Part shown: positions 1-6,326 of the stretch, piece by piece
Layout of the letters: the number at the start of each line of letters is the position of its first letter
How positions within the stretch are numbered: the stretch's first letter is position 1
Assembly: GCA_036261615.1 (NCBI GenBank)
Contig: DATAKK010000051.1
Span: forward strand, 1-10,091
From: JAJYQH01 sp036261615
Lineage (GTDB): Bacteria; Actinomycetota; Actinomycetes; Propionibacteriales; Propionibacteriaceae
DNA: 10,091 nt
Direction of reading: 5' to 3'
Position numbers and translations under genes: made by a program
Notes under the pieces: model-generated
The model's input: the letters and a program-made list of their open reading frames with translations, nothing else
What the model was told of the DNA's origin: nothing
The model's database searches: none

Positions 1-2418
1 CGTCCGCCGGCAGCGACCCCCGGCCAGGCCGCGCCCCGGCCGGCCGCGCCCCGGCCGGCACCGGCACCGGCACCCGCGCGGCGTCCGGGAGCCAGCGGTG
101 GACTTCCCACCCAGGGCGGCGCCCCGCGCCGTCCCGGCACCCCGCGCCCGGGCAACAACCCGTTCGCCCCGGCCCAGGGCATGGGTACCGCCCGCCGGCG
201 TCCCGACGACACCGACGCGCCCGCGGCGCGTGACGGTCAGCGGCGTCCGGCCCCCGGCGGCATGCCCCGCCCGGGTGGCCTGTCCGGCGTCCCGCGCCCC
301 AACCCGGCCATGATGCCCAAGCAGCAGTCGAGCCAGATCGGAGCGCCCGCCCGCAGCGGTCGTCCCGGCGGCGGCCCCGGCCGCGGTCGTCCCGGTGCCG
401 GAGGTCCCCGCGCGGGCGGCGGTCCCGGTGCCGGTGGCGTCGGAGCTCCCGTCGGTGGCGGCCGCGGCGGCCGTGGTGGCCGTGGCGGCTCGGGCACCCA
501 GGGCGCCTTCGGGCGTCCGGGTGGTGCCGGACGCCGTGGGCGCAAGTCGAAGAAGCAGCGTCGTCAAGAGTTCGACCAGATGCAGGCGCCGATGATCGGT
601 GGCGTCCGCGTCCGCAAGGGCGACGGCGAGACCGTGCGGCTGCGCCGCGGGTCCTCGCTCACCGACCTCGCCGAGAAGATCGGCGTCGAGCCGGCGTCGC
701 TCGTGCAAGTGCTGTTCAACCTCGGCGAGATGGTGACGGCCACCCAGTCGGTGACCGACGAGACCCTCGAGGTGCTCGGCGCCGAGCTGAACTACAACAT
801 CCAGGTCGTCTCGCCCGAGGACGAGGACCGTGAGCTGCTCGAGAGCTTCGACGTCGACTTCGGCGAAGACCTCGGCGGCGAGGAGGACCTCGCGCCGCGT
901 CCGCCGGTGGTCACCGTCATGGGTCACGTCGACCACGGCAAGACCAAGCTGCTCGACGCGCTGCGCCACAGCAACGTGGTGGCGGGCGAGGCCGGCGGCA
1001 TCACCCAGGCGATCGGCGCCTACCAGGTCGAGACCGAGGTCGACGACCAGCCCCGCGCCATCACCTTCATCGACACCCCCGGTCACGAGGCGTTCACCGC
1101 CATGCGTGCCCGCGGCGCCAAGTCGACCGACATCGCGGTGCTCGTGGTGGCGGCCGACGACGGTGTGATGCCGCAGACGATCGAGGCGCTCAACCACGCC
1201 AAGGCGGCCGAAGTGCCCGTCGTGGTGGCCGTCAACAAGGTCGACAAGCCGGCGGCGGACCCGACCAAGGTGCGCGGCCAGCTCATGGAGTTCGGCCTCG
1301 TCCCCGAGGAGTACGGCGGCGACACGATGTTCGTCGACGTGTCGGCGATCACCCACGTCGGTCTCGACAACCTGCTCGAGGCCATCGTCCTCACCGCGGA
1401 CGCCGCGCTCGACCTGCGCGCCAACCCCGACATGCCCGCCCAGGGCGTGGCGATCGAGGCGCACCTCGACAAGGGACGCGGACCGGTGGCCACGGTGCTC
1501 ATCCACCGCGGCACCCTGCACGTCGGCGACTCGATCGTCGCCGGGTCGGCCCACGGCCGCGTCCGGGCGCTGATCAACGACCTCGGCGAGAACGTCGACG
1601 AGGCTCCGCCGTCGATGCCCGTGCAGGTGCTCGGCCTCACCTCCGTGCCCGGCGCCGGCGACAACTTCCTCGTCGTCGACGACGACCGCACGGCGCGTCA
1701 GATCGCCGACAAGCGGGCGGCGCGCATGCGGGCGGCGCAGCAGGCGAAGAGCTCGCGTCGCAAGACCCTCGACGAGCTGTTCGAGCAGATGACCCGGGGC
1801 GAGACCTCCGAGCTGCTGCTCATCCTCAAGGGTGACGGCGCCGGCTCGGTCGAGGCCCTCGAGGACGCCCTGTCCAAGATCGACGTCGGCGACGAGGTGT
1901 CGCTGCGGGTCATCGACCGCGGTGTCGGTGCCATCACCGAGACCAACGTCTCGCTCGCCGCGGCGTCCAAGGCGGTCATCATCGGGTTCAACGTGCGGCC
2001 GACGCCGCACGCCGCCCAGATGGCCGACCGCGAGAACGTCGACATCCGCTACTACTCGGTCATCTACGACGCGATCGACGAGATCGAGGCGGCGCTCAAG
2101 GGCATGCTCAAGCCCATCTACGAGGAGCGGGCCATGGGCACCGCGGAGATCCGGGAGATCTTCCGCTCGTCCAAGATCGGCAACATCGCGGGCTGCATGG
2201 TGCTCCACGGCACGATCCGGCGCAACGCGTCGGCCCGGCTGGTGCGCGACGGCGTGGTGGTCACCCAGACCACGATCTCGTCGCTGCGACGCGAGAAGGA
2301 CGACGCCACCGAGGTTCGCGAGGGCTTCGAGTGCGGTATGACGATCGGGAACTACCAGGACATCAAGATCGGTGACCTGATCGAGACCTTCGAGATGGTG
2401 GAGAAGCCCCGCAGCTGA
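1..2418 (+). CDS. infB: Translation initiation factor IF-2 (5'-truncated by window edge)
   Basis: IF-2 is the GTPase that places initiator tRNA on the 30S subunit and promotes 50S joining. The frame is open from base 1 to the TGA at 2416-2418 (805 codons seen). The ATG at 181 is internal, because the frame upstream reads on through Pro/Ala/Arg-rich sequence and GTPRPGNNPF, typical of the actinobacterial IF-2 N-terminus. A Gly/Arg-rich linker (about 340-540) ends in a basic RRGRKSKKQRR stretch. An IF2N-type domain follows (about 637-800). The G domain shows G1 GHVDHGKT (922-945), G2 GGITQ (994-1008), G3 DTPGHE (1072-1089), G4 NKVDK (1234-1248) and G5 SAI (1342-1350). The remainder is the domain II, III and C-terminal (C1/C2) part, intact to the stop. 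A perfect hairpin lies about 90 bp after the stop. The identification is certain; only the start is unseen. Confidence 0.98.
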   Translation, partial: RPPAATPGQAAPRPAAPRPAPAPAPARRPGASGGLPTQGGAPRRPGTPRPGNNPFAPAQGMGTARRRPDDTDAPAARDGQRRPAPGGMPRPGGLSGVPRPNPAMMPKQQSSQIGAPARSGRPGGGPGRGRPGAGGPRAGGGPGAGGVGAPVGGGRGGRGGRGGSGTQGAFGRPGGAGRRGRKSKKQRRQEFDQMQAPMIGGVRVRKGDGETVRLRRGSSLTDLAEKIGVEPASLVQVLFNLGEMVTATQSVTDETLEVLGAELNYNIQVVSPEDEDRELLESFDVDFGEDLGGEEDLAPRPPVVTVMGHVDHGKTKLLDALRHSNVVAGEAGGITQAIGAYQVETEVDDQPRAITFIDTPGHEAFTAMRARGAKSTDIAVLVVAADDGVMPQTIEALNHAKAAEVPVVVAVNKVDKPAADPTKVRGQLMEFGLVPEEYGGDTMFVDVSAITHVGLDNLLEAIVLTADAALDLRANPDMPAQGVAIEAHLDKGRGPVATVLIHRGTLHVGDSIVAGSAHGRVRALINDLGENVDEAPPSMPVQVLGLTSVPGAGDNFLVVDDDRTARQIADKRAARMRAAQQAKSSRRKTLDELFEQMTRGETSELLLILKGDGAGSVEALEDALSKIDVGDEVSLRVIDRGVGAITETNVSLAAASKAVIIGFNVRPTPHAAQMADRENVDIRYYSVIYDAIDEIEAALKGMLKPIYEERAMGTAEIREIFRSSKIGNIAGCMVLHGTIRRNASARLVRDGVVVTQTTISSLRREKDDATEVREGFECGMTIGNYQDIKIGDLIETFEMVEKPRS

Positions 2419-2437
2419 TCCGCCCGCCGCGGTCGGC

Positions 2438-2487
2438 GTCCGCCGGCCCCCGGCCTCGCCGGTGTCCGCCGGCCACGGCCTCGCCGG
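2438..2487 (+). repeat. Two-copy GC-rich direct repeat after infB
   Basis: Two near-identical units follow infB, at 2438-2462 and 2464-2487. Both read GTCCGCCGGCC, then 2-3 variable bases, then GGCCTCGCCGG. The sequence TCGGCGTCCG also occurs at 2433-2442 and again at 2494-2503, so the duplicated block may be slightly larger. No coding potential is evident. It may be a slippage product in the spacer. No function can be assigned. Confidence 0.6.
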
Positions 2488-2510
2488 CAGCTGTCGGCGT
2501 CCGATCTGCC

Positions 2511-2543
2511 CGGTGCCCGGGAGCCCAGCGCTCCCGGGCACCG
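2511..2543 (+). terminator. Intrinsic-type terminator hairpin after infB
   Basis: A perfect 14-bp inverted repeat lies here: arms 2511-2524 and 2530-2543 with a 5-nt loop (CCAGC). It sits 92 bp after the infB stop. It has no U-tract (TCGCGTT follows), which is common for actinobacterial terminators. It lies just outside the left end of the repeat-framed unit, so the infB transcript probably ends before it. The stem is seen directly; the role is inferred. Confidence 0.75.
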
Positions 2544-2554
2544 TCGCGTTCCGG

Positions 2555-2637
2555 CGGCGTACGATCCGTCCCCTTCGGCGTACGAGGTGTCGGTCTTGAG
2601 CCCACATCTCGTACGCCGTCAGTCACCTCGTACGCCG
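2555..2637 (+). repeat. Left inverted-repeat arm with four CGTACG motifs
   Basis: This arm contains GGCGTACGA at 2556-2564 and 2577-2585, and the inverted form TCGTACGCC at 2609-2617 and 2628-2636. Start-to-start spacings are 21, 32 and 19 bp. The middle two copies form a hairpin: 2576-2590 pairs with 2604-2618 in 15 pairs including one G-T, with a 13-nt loop. The arm begins 12 bp after the infB terminator and ends 85 bp before the internal gene. Confidence 0.9.
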
Positions 2638-2722
2638 ACCGAGGCTGTGGACAATGCGAGATGGTCCTTGCGGCGATGTGGACGGCGTCCGCTAGCGGCG
2701 GTGACATCCGCACGATCGTGAC

Positions 2723-3631
2723 GTGACCATCTATCAGCGTTCTGACCTCGGGCTTTCGGCGTCCGCAATCCACACCCAACTCCGCCACGGCGAGCTCGTA
2801 CGGGTGCGTCTGGGAGGTTACGCCGACGCCAGATCCATCGTGGCGCGTGAGCGTCACCTGCAGTTGATCGGCCTGACTGTGCCGTGGCTGGCCCCTGGCA
2901 CCACGATCAGCCATGTCTCCGCCGGCGTTCTGCACGGGCTGCCCGTTCCTGACGAGTTCCTCGGGAGGGTCACTGCCACCCGGCAGCGAGCCGGAATGGG
3001 CGGGGGTAATCGTTCGCCCTCACTGCACACCTTCGCGCTGCCCCTGCAAGCGGCGGACTGCACCGTCCTCGACGGGGTCCCCGTCACGTCCAAGAGTCGT
3101 ACGGCGGCGGATCTCGCCCGGCTCCTTCGCCCTCGTGACGCCGTAGTGATGCTCGACGCGGCACTGCATGATCCAGCCGGTGGGGAGGGCCGGGGTCTCC
3201 GGGACGAGATATCCCGGCACCTCGATGAGGCACGGACGCGTCGCGGAGCGGCCGCCGCGATGCGCTCACTGGCCAGCGCGGATGGTCGAGCTGAGAGCCC
3301 ACTCGAGAGTCTCAGTCGGCTGACGATGAGGGAGTACGGGCTTCCCGAGGCGGAGCTCCAGTTGGAGATCCGCGACGCTTCCGGTCGACTGATCGGTCGG
3401 GGTGACTTCGGTTGGCGCGACGCGAGAGTAATCGGCGAGTGCGACGGACGGATCAAGTACCGGGACCTTGCGCGTCCGGGTGAGGATCCGTTGGACGTGT
3501 TGATGCGTGAGAAGCGGCGCGAGAACGAGATCCAGGCGCTGGGATGGACGGTGGTGCGGTGGACCTGGGACGACCTCGCCCAGCCACGAGCGCTCTGCCA
3601 TCGCCTGGGTAGCGCCCTGGGTCTCCTCTGA
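2723..3631 (+). CDS. AbiEi-like winged-helix / PD-(D/E)XK (DUF559-like) domain protein
   Basis: This predicted soluble protein has 302 aa. Residues 1-40 resemble the AbiEi-type winged-helix N-terminus seen in actinobacterial relatives, ending in GELVRVRLGGYADA (23-36). A middle region has ISHVSAGVLHGLPVP (62-76) and DGVPVTSKSRTAADLAR (117-133). The C-terminus resembles DUF559/Vsr-like endonuclease folds: ESPLES (191-196), GRGDFGW with D228, ECDGRIKY with E239/D241/K245, and REKRRENEIQALGWTVVRW (262-280). The start is GTG 2723; an in-frame stop at 2702-2704 leaves no start upstream, and no good ribosome-binding site is visible. Rare codons (AGA, AGG, ATA) occur, unlike in the neighbours. No AbiEii nucleotidyltransferase toxin adjoins it, so it is not a standard AbiE pair. 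The whole gene lies between inverted repeats. DNA binding and nuclease activity are both inferred. Confidence 0.8.
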   Translation: MTIYQRSDLGLSASAIHTQLRHGELVRVRLGGYADARSIVARERHLQLIGLTVPWLAPGTTISHVSAGVLHGLPVPDEFLGRVTATRQRAGMGGGNRSPSLHTFALPLQAADCTVLDGVPVTSKSRTAADLARLLRPRDAVVMLDAALHDPAGGEGRGLRDEISRHLDEARTRRGAAAAMRSLASADGRAESPLESLSRLTMREYGLPEAELQLEIRDASGRLIGRGDFGWRDARVIGECDGRIKYRDLARPGEDPLDVLMREKRRENEIQALGWTVVRWTWDDLAQPRALCHRLGSALGLL

Positions 3632-3676
3632 GTCAGGCCCTGTCCGCGTCGCTCTTGTGCTCGTGGGTTGGCCGGG

Positions 3677-3759
3677 CGGCGTACAAGATGACTGACGGCG
3701 TACGAGATGTGGGCCCCGAGCGATCAGGTCGTACGCCGGAGGCGACGAGTCGTACGCCG
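3677..3759 (-). repeat. Right inverted-repeat arm with four CGTACG motifs
   Basis: This is the mirror of the left arm. GGCGTACAA (3678-3686, one base off) and GGCGTACGA (3697-3705) are followed by TCGTACGCC at 3729-3737 and 3750-3758. Spacings are 19, 32 and 21 bp, exactly the reverse of the left side. The middle pair can form a 10-bp stem (3696-3705 with 3729-3738). The arm starts 45 bp after the stop codon of the internal gene. Confidence 0.9.
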
Positions 3760-3774
3760 GAGTGAGCGACCAGA

Positions 3775-3804
3775 ACGTGCGCCCGGGGCGACGAACCCTA
3801 CGCC
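3775..3804 (-). repeat. Two decayed CGTACG-type motifs beyond the right arm
   Basis: ACGTGCGCC (3775-3783) and CCCTACGCC (3796-3804) each match TCGTACGCC at 7 of 9 positions. They continue the 21-25 bp rhythm of the right arm. The bases between units are also similar: GGAGGCGACGA, GGAGTGAGCGACCA and CGGGGCGACGA. They look like worn tandem copies of the unit. The left side has no matching extension that I can see. Confidence 0.5.
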
Positions 3805-3834
3805 CGCGCAGGGGAAGCCGGGCCGCGGGAAGGC

Positions 3835-3911
3835 GGCAGGGGACGCCGGCAGGGGACGCCGGCAGGGGACGCCGGCAGGGGAAGGCGGCAGGGGACGCCG
3901 GCAGGGGGCGG
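3835..3911 (+). repeat. 13-bp tandem repeat upstream of rbfA
   Basis: The unit GGCAGGGGACGCC is repeated head to tail at 3835-3847, 3848-3860, 3861-3873 and 3887-3899. A variant (GGCAGGGGAAGGC) occupies 3874-3886, and a partial copy 3900-3911. A weaker copy is at 3807-3819. Junctions create GCCGGC sites at a 13-bp period. The unit length is not a multiple of three, which fits non-coding DNA. The array stops directly before the probable rbfA -10 element. Together with the right arm and decayed motifs, it accounts for most of the gene-free stretch 3632-3954. Confidence 0.9.
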
Positions 3912-3917
3912 TAGGCT
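3912..3917 (+). promoter_or_regulatory. Probable -10 element of the rbfA-truB promoter
   Basis: TAGGCT fits the actinobacterial TAnnnT -10 pattern. It lies 37 bp before the rbfA ATG, which would give a leader of about 30 nt containing the ribosome-binding site at 3942-3947. The -35 position falls inside the 13-bp tandem repeat, with no clear TTGACA-like match. The same hexamer serves azlC (6327-6332, minus). Confidence 0.5.
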
Positions 3918-3954
3918 CGTGGAGATTGGCACCCGAGCCCCGGAGGGAAGAACC

Positions 3955-4434
3955 ATGGCGAATCCGCGCGTGGCCAAGCTGGCCGACCAGATCCATGTCA
4001 TCGTCGCTGAGATGCTCGAGCGCCGCGTCAAGGACCCCCGGCTCGGGTTCCTCACGATCACCGACGTGCGTCTCACCGGCGACTCCCGGGACGCCACCGT
4101 CTTCTACACGGTCCTCGGCGGCCAGACGGACCTTGCGGCCACCGCGGCCGCGCTCGAGTCGGCGAAGGGCCTGATCCGCTCGACCGTCGGGAAGCGCCTC
4201 GGCCTGCGCTTCGCGCCCACGCTCACCTTCGTCCTCGACGCCACCGAGGAGCAGGCCCGCACGATCGAGGAGGCCCTCGCCCGGGCGGCGTCCAGCGACC
4301 AGGAGGTGGCCGCTCGCGCAGCCGGCGCCCAGTACGCCGGCGAGCCCGACCCGTACCGGCGTCCGCACGAGGACGACGACGACCTGGACGAGGACGCCGA
4401 GGACGCCGAAAGCGCCGACGAGCTCGGCAGGTGA
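3955..4434 (+). CDS. rbfA: 30S ribosome-binding factor A
   Basis: RbfA is a KH-type RNA-binding protein that helps mature the 3' and 5' ends of 16S rRNA in the 30S subunit, and matters most at low temperature. The product is 159 aa. Diagnostic blocks are KDPRLGFLTITDVRLTGD (26-43) and the stretch from ALESAKGLIR to FAPTLTFVLD (67-95). A tail rich in Asp/Glu (138-156) extends past the conserved fold, as in other actinobacterial RbfA proteins. ATG 3955 is chosen because GGAGGG (3942-3947) sits 7 bp upstream. A GTG at 3919 in the same frame would add 12 unconserved residues and lies on the probable promoter. Its TGA overlaps the truB GTG in a GTGA junction (4431-4434), so the two are probably translated together. 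Confidence 0.97.
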   Translation: MANPRVAKLADQIHVIVAEMLERRVKDPRLGFLTITDVRLTGDSRDATVFYTVLGGQTDLAATAAALESAKGLIRSTVGKRLGLRFAPTLTFVLDATEEQARTIEEALARAASSDQEVAARAAGAQYAGEPDPYRRPHEDDDDLDEDAEDAESADELGR

Positions 4435-5330
4435 GCACCCCGACGCCGCCGCTGACCACCACCGCCTCGGGAGTGCTGGTCGTCGACAAGCCCGCGGGGT
4501 GGACCTCGCACCAGGTCGTGGGCCGCGTGCGCCGGCTGCTGGGCACCCGCAAGGTCGGTCACGCCGGCACCCTCGACCCCATGGCCACCGGCGTCCTCAT
4601 CGTCGGGGTCAACCGGGCCACCCGGCTGCTCGGCCACCTGGCCCTCCACGACAAGAGCTACCTCGCGACGATCCGGCTGGGGGAGGCGACGACCACCGAC
4701 GACGCCGAGGGTGAGAGCCTGGGCCGGACCCCCGCCGGTCACCTGGACGCCGCAACGCTCGCCGGCGCCCTGGGGCCGTTCCGCGGTGACATTCTCCAGG
4801 TGCCCAGCTCGGTGTCGGCGATCAAGGTCGACGGCCGCCGGGCGTACGCCCGGGTGCGGGCCGGCGAGCAGGTGGACCTCAAGGCCCGGCCGGTGCATGT
4901 GTCCCGCTTCGACCTCCTCGCACTGCGGCCGGTGCCCGGGGCCGACCTGGTGGACGCCGACGTGGTGGTCGACTGCTCCTCGGGCACCTACGTGCGCGCC
5001 CTGGCACGCGACCTCGGCGCCGCCCTCGGCGTCGGCGGCCACCTCACCGCGCTCCGCCGCACCCGGATCGGCCGCTACGACCTGACCGGCGCGATCGACG
5101 TCACACGAGACGACCCGCCACCCCTCATGCCGATGGCGGACGCCGCCGCGCTCAGCTTCCCGGTGGTCGGGCTCGACGAGGCCGAGGCGATCGCCGTCGG
5201 CTACGGGCGCCCGCTGACCCGCGAGGTTCCCGCCGATCCCACCGCCCTCGTCGGACCCACCGGCGACCTGCTGGCCCTCTACCGGCCCGGCGACGCGGGC
5301 GGCTCGCGCCCGGTCGCCGTGCTCGTCTGA
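4431..5330 (+). CDS. truB: tRNA pseudouridine(55) synthase
   Basis: TruB converts U55 in the T-loop of tRNAs to pseudouridine and also acts as a tRNA chaperone. The product is 299 aa. Visible motifs are VVDKPAGWTSHQVV (17-30), GHAGTLDPMATGVL (43-56) with catalytic Asp49, KSYLATIRLG with Tyr77, PSSVSAIKVDGRRAYAR (125-141), SSGTYVRALARDLG (183-196) and LRRTRIGRY (208-216). Residues beyond about 230 form the shorter actinobacterial C-terminal domain. It starts with GTG, overlapping the rbfA stop by 4 bp, so it is probably translationally coupled. It ends 15 bp from the stop codon of the opposing azlD. That gap holds only a small GC-rich inverted repeat (5333-5337/5340-5344), too tight to call a terminator. 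Confidence 0.97.
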   Translation: MSTPTPPLTTTASGVLVVDKPAGWTSHQVVGRVRRLLGTRKVGHAGTLDPMATGVLIVGVNRATRLLGHLALHDKSYLATIRLGEATTTDDAEGESLGRTPAGHLDAATLAGALGPFRGDILQVPSSVSAIKVDGRRAYARVRAGEQVDLKARPVHVSRFDLLALRPVPGADLVDADVVVDCSSGTYVRALARDLGAALGVGGHLTALRRTRIGRYDLTGAIDVTRDDPPPLMPMADAAALSFPVVGLDEAEAIAVGYGRPLTREVPADPTALVGPTGDLLALYRPGDAGGSRPVAVLV

Positions 5331-5345
5331 GTCGGCGGACGCCGC

Positions 5346-5657
5346 TCAGCCCCAGCCCGCGAGCCGCACCAGCGCGGCCGAGACCGCGCCCACGAGCACG
5401 ACCACGACGAACGGGGCCCGCAGCTTCAGCGCGACGACCCCGGCGACCAGGGCGACGACGCGGGCGTCCAGGCGCAGCCTTGGCCCGCTCGCGAGGGTGT
5501 TCATGAGCACGAGGGACGACAGCAGCCCGATCGTCACCGCGTTGCTCACCCGGGCGACCCGCGGACTCTCCAGCCACCGGGCGGGCAACAGGTAGCCGAG
5601 GAGCTTGGTGGCGACGGCGACCAGGCCGGCCACGACGACCCACCCCCACGTGCTCAT
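5346..5657 (-). CDS. azlD: AzlD family branched-chain amino acid exporter small subunit
   Basis: This is the small partner of a two-subunit exporter of the AzlCD/BrnFE (LIV-E) type, which pumps out branched-chain amino acids or analogues. The product is 103 aa and strongly hydrophobic. It has about four possible membrane segments (near residues 4-22, 40-57, 64-80 and 83-100). Family-like stretches are TKLLGYLLPARWLE (17-30) and VALVAGVVALKLRAPF, followed by a Val-rich helix. The start is ATG at 5657 (complement). It overlaps the azlC stop in an ATGA junction (5654-5657), so translation is probably coupled. The longer open frame running further upstream is antisense and frame-shifted to azlC and lacks family features. 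The exact substrate cannot be read from sequence. Confidence 0.9.
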   Translation of the reverse strand: MSTWGWVVVAGLVAVATKLLGYLLPARWLESPRVARVSNAVTIGLLSSLVLMNTLASGPRLRLDARVVALVAGVVALKLRAPFVVVVLVGAVSAALVRLAGWG

Positions 5658-6319
5658 GCCGCCCCCCGGTCCCGGGTGGTCCACAGGGTCAGCCCGGCCG
5701 TCACGACGGCGGCGACCAGCAGCGGGACCCCGGCAGGCAGGGTCGGCACCCCGATCGCGGTGACCAGCGCCGCCACGACCGCGACCGCGACGGCGTCCCG
5801 GTTGCGCAGCCGTGGCCAGAGCAGGGCCAGGAAGGCGGTCACGGCGGCCCCGTCCAGCCCCCACCGGCGCGGGTCGCCGAGGGCGTTGCCGAGCAGCGCC
5901 CCGACCAGGGTGAACAGGTTCCACAGGAGGAACACGCCGACGCCGGCCGTGAGGAACCCGCGGCGCTGCTCCTCGGGGCTCGACTGCGCCAGCGTCGTCG
6001 CCACCGACTCGTCGATGGTGATCTGGGCGTAGCCGAGCCGGCGCCAGCCACGGGGGCGCAGCAGGCCCGACATGTGTGCGCCGTAGAGCGCGTTGCGCAC
6101 GCCGAGCAGGGACGCCGACAGCAGCGCGGCCGGGCCGCCGGCGGCGATCGACCCGATGAAGGCGAACTGACTGCCGCCGGTGAACATGAGCAGCGAGAGG
6201 CAGCAGGTCTGGGCGACGGTGAGGCCCGAGGTGACGCTCAGCGCGCCGAAGGAGATCCCGTAGATGCCCACGGCCACCGCGATCGAGGCTCCCATGCGGG
6301 TCGCGGGCGTCACGTTCAT
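5654..6319 (-). CDS. azlC: AzlC family branched-chain amino acid exporter large subunit
   Basis: This is the large subunit of the AzlC/BrnF permease family, 221 aa, an integral membrane protein. Conserved features are GIYGISFGALSV (18-29), FTGGSQFAFIG (near residues 46-56), GVRNALYGAHMSGLLRPRG (near 73-91) and AQITIDESVA (near 98-107). Several hydrophobic helices follow. ATG 6319 (complement) is chosen over the longer frame from 6394 because the family similarity begins here and a -10 element lies 7 nt upstream, leaving no room for a leader. azlD follows with a 4-bp overlap. The pair sits between truB and ribF on the opposite strand, an unusual place within this conserved cluster. AzlCD genes are often controlled by Lrp/AsnC regulators, but none is seen here. 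Confidence 0.92.
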   Translation of the reverse strand: MNVTPATRMGASIAVAVGIYGISFGALSVTSGLTVAQTCCLSLLMFTGGSQFAFIGSIAAGGPAALLSASLLGVRNALYGAHMSGLLRPRGWRRLGYAQITIDESVATTLAQSSPEEQRRGFLTAGVGVFLLWNLFTLVGALLGNALGDPRRWGLDGAAVTAFLALLWPRLRNRDAVAVAVVAALVTAIGVPTLPAGVPLLVAAVVTAGLTLWTTRDRGAA

Positions 6320-6326
6320 CGGCGTC

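Larger units (their letters stand above)
2555..3759. mobile_element. Candidate 1.2-kb element: one AbiEi/PD-(D/E)XK gene framed by 83-bp inverted repeats
   Basis: Bases 2555-2637 are the reverse complement of 3677-3759 over 83 positions without a gap. I count 67 matches: 37/40 in the inner part, 3/12 in a central stretch and 27/31 in the outer part. A 26-bp core (2600-2625 against 3689-3714) is perfect. The interior holds a single complete gene (2723-3631). The unit sits between infB and rbfA, where actinobacteria often have a DUF503 gene or nothing. No recognisable transposase and no clear target-site duplication were found. The gene's codon use is less GC-biased than its neighbours. It could be a self-moving or trans-mobilised element, or a locus with paired regulatory repeats. 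The repeats are certain; mobility is inferred. Confidence 0.6.

Noticed and set aside
181..183. ATG at 181 as the infB start
   Set aside because: The frame continues open to base 1 and encodes typical IF-2 N-terminal sequence, so the true start is outside the window.
2363..2935. Minus-strand open frame across the left inverted-repeat arm
   Set aside because: It covers the end of infB, a terminator and the repeat arm, with no family resemblance.
2555..3759. Classical insertion sequence
   Set aside because: No DDE, HUH, serine or tyrosine transposase features were found, and no target-site duplication was visible, so only a candidate element is claimed.
3835..3911. CRISPR array
   Set aside because: The 13-bp units are directly adjacent with no spacers and are too short.
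3919..3921. GTG at 3919 as the rbfA start
   Set aside because: It would add 12 unconserved residues, overlaps the promoter region and ignores the well-placed GGAGGG before ATG 3955.
4841..4850. GGCGTACGCC within truB as another copy of the repeat motif
   Set aside because: It encodes conserved TruB residues (Arg-Ala-Tyr-Ala) and lacks the flanking bases and spacing of the arms. CGTACG also occurs alone at 2797-2802 and 3098-3103, showing the hexamer by itself is not diagnostic.
4104..5042. 312-codon open frame antisense to rbfA and truB
   Set aside because: It spans two well-supported genes and their overlap junction, and its composition is that of a reverse-frame shadow.
5333..5344. Bidirectional terminator between truB and azlD
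   Set aside because: The inverted repeat has only 5-bp arms and a 2-nt gap, too small for a convincing hairpin.
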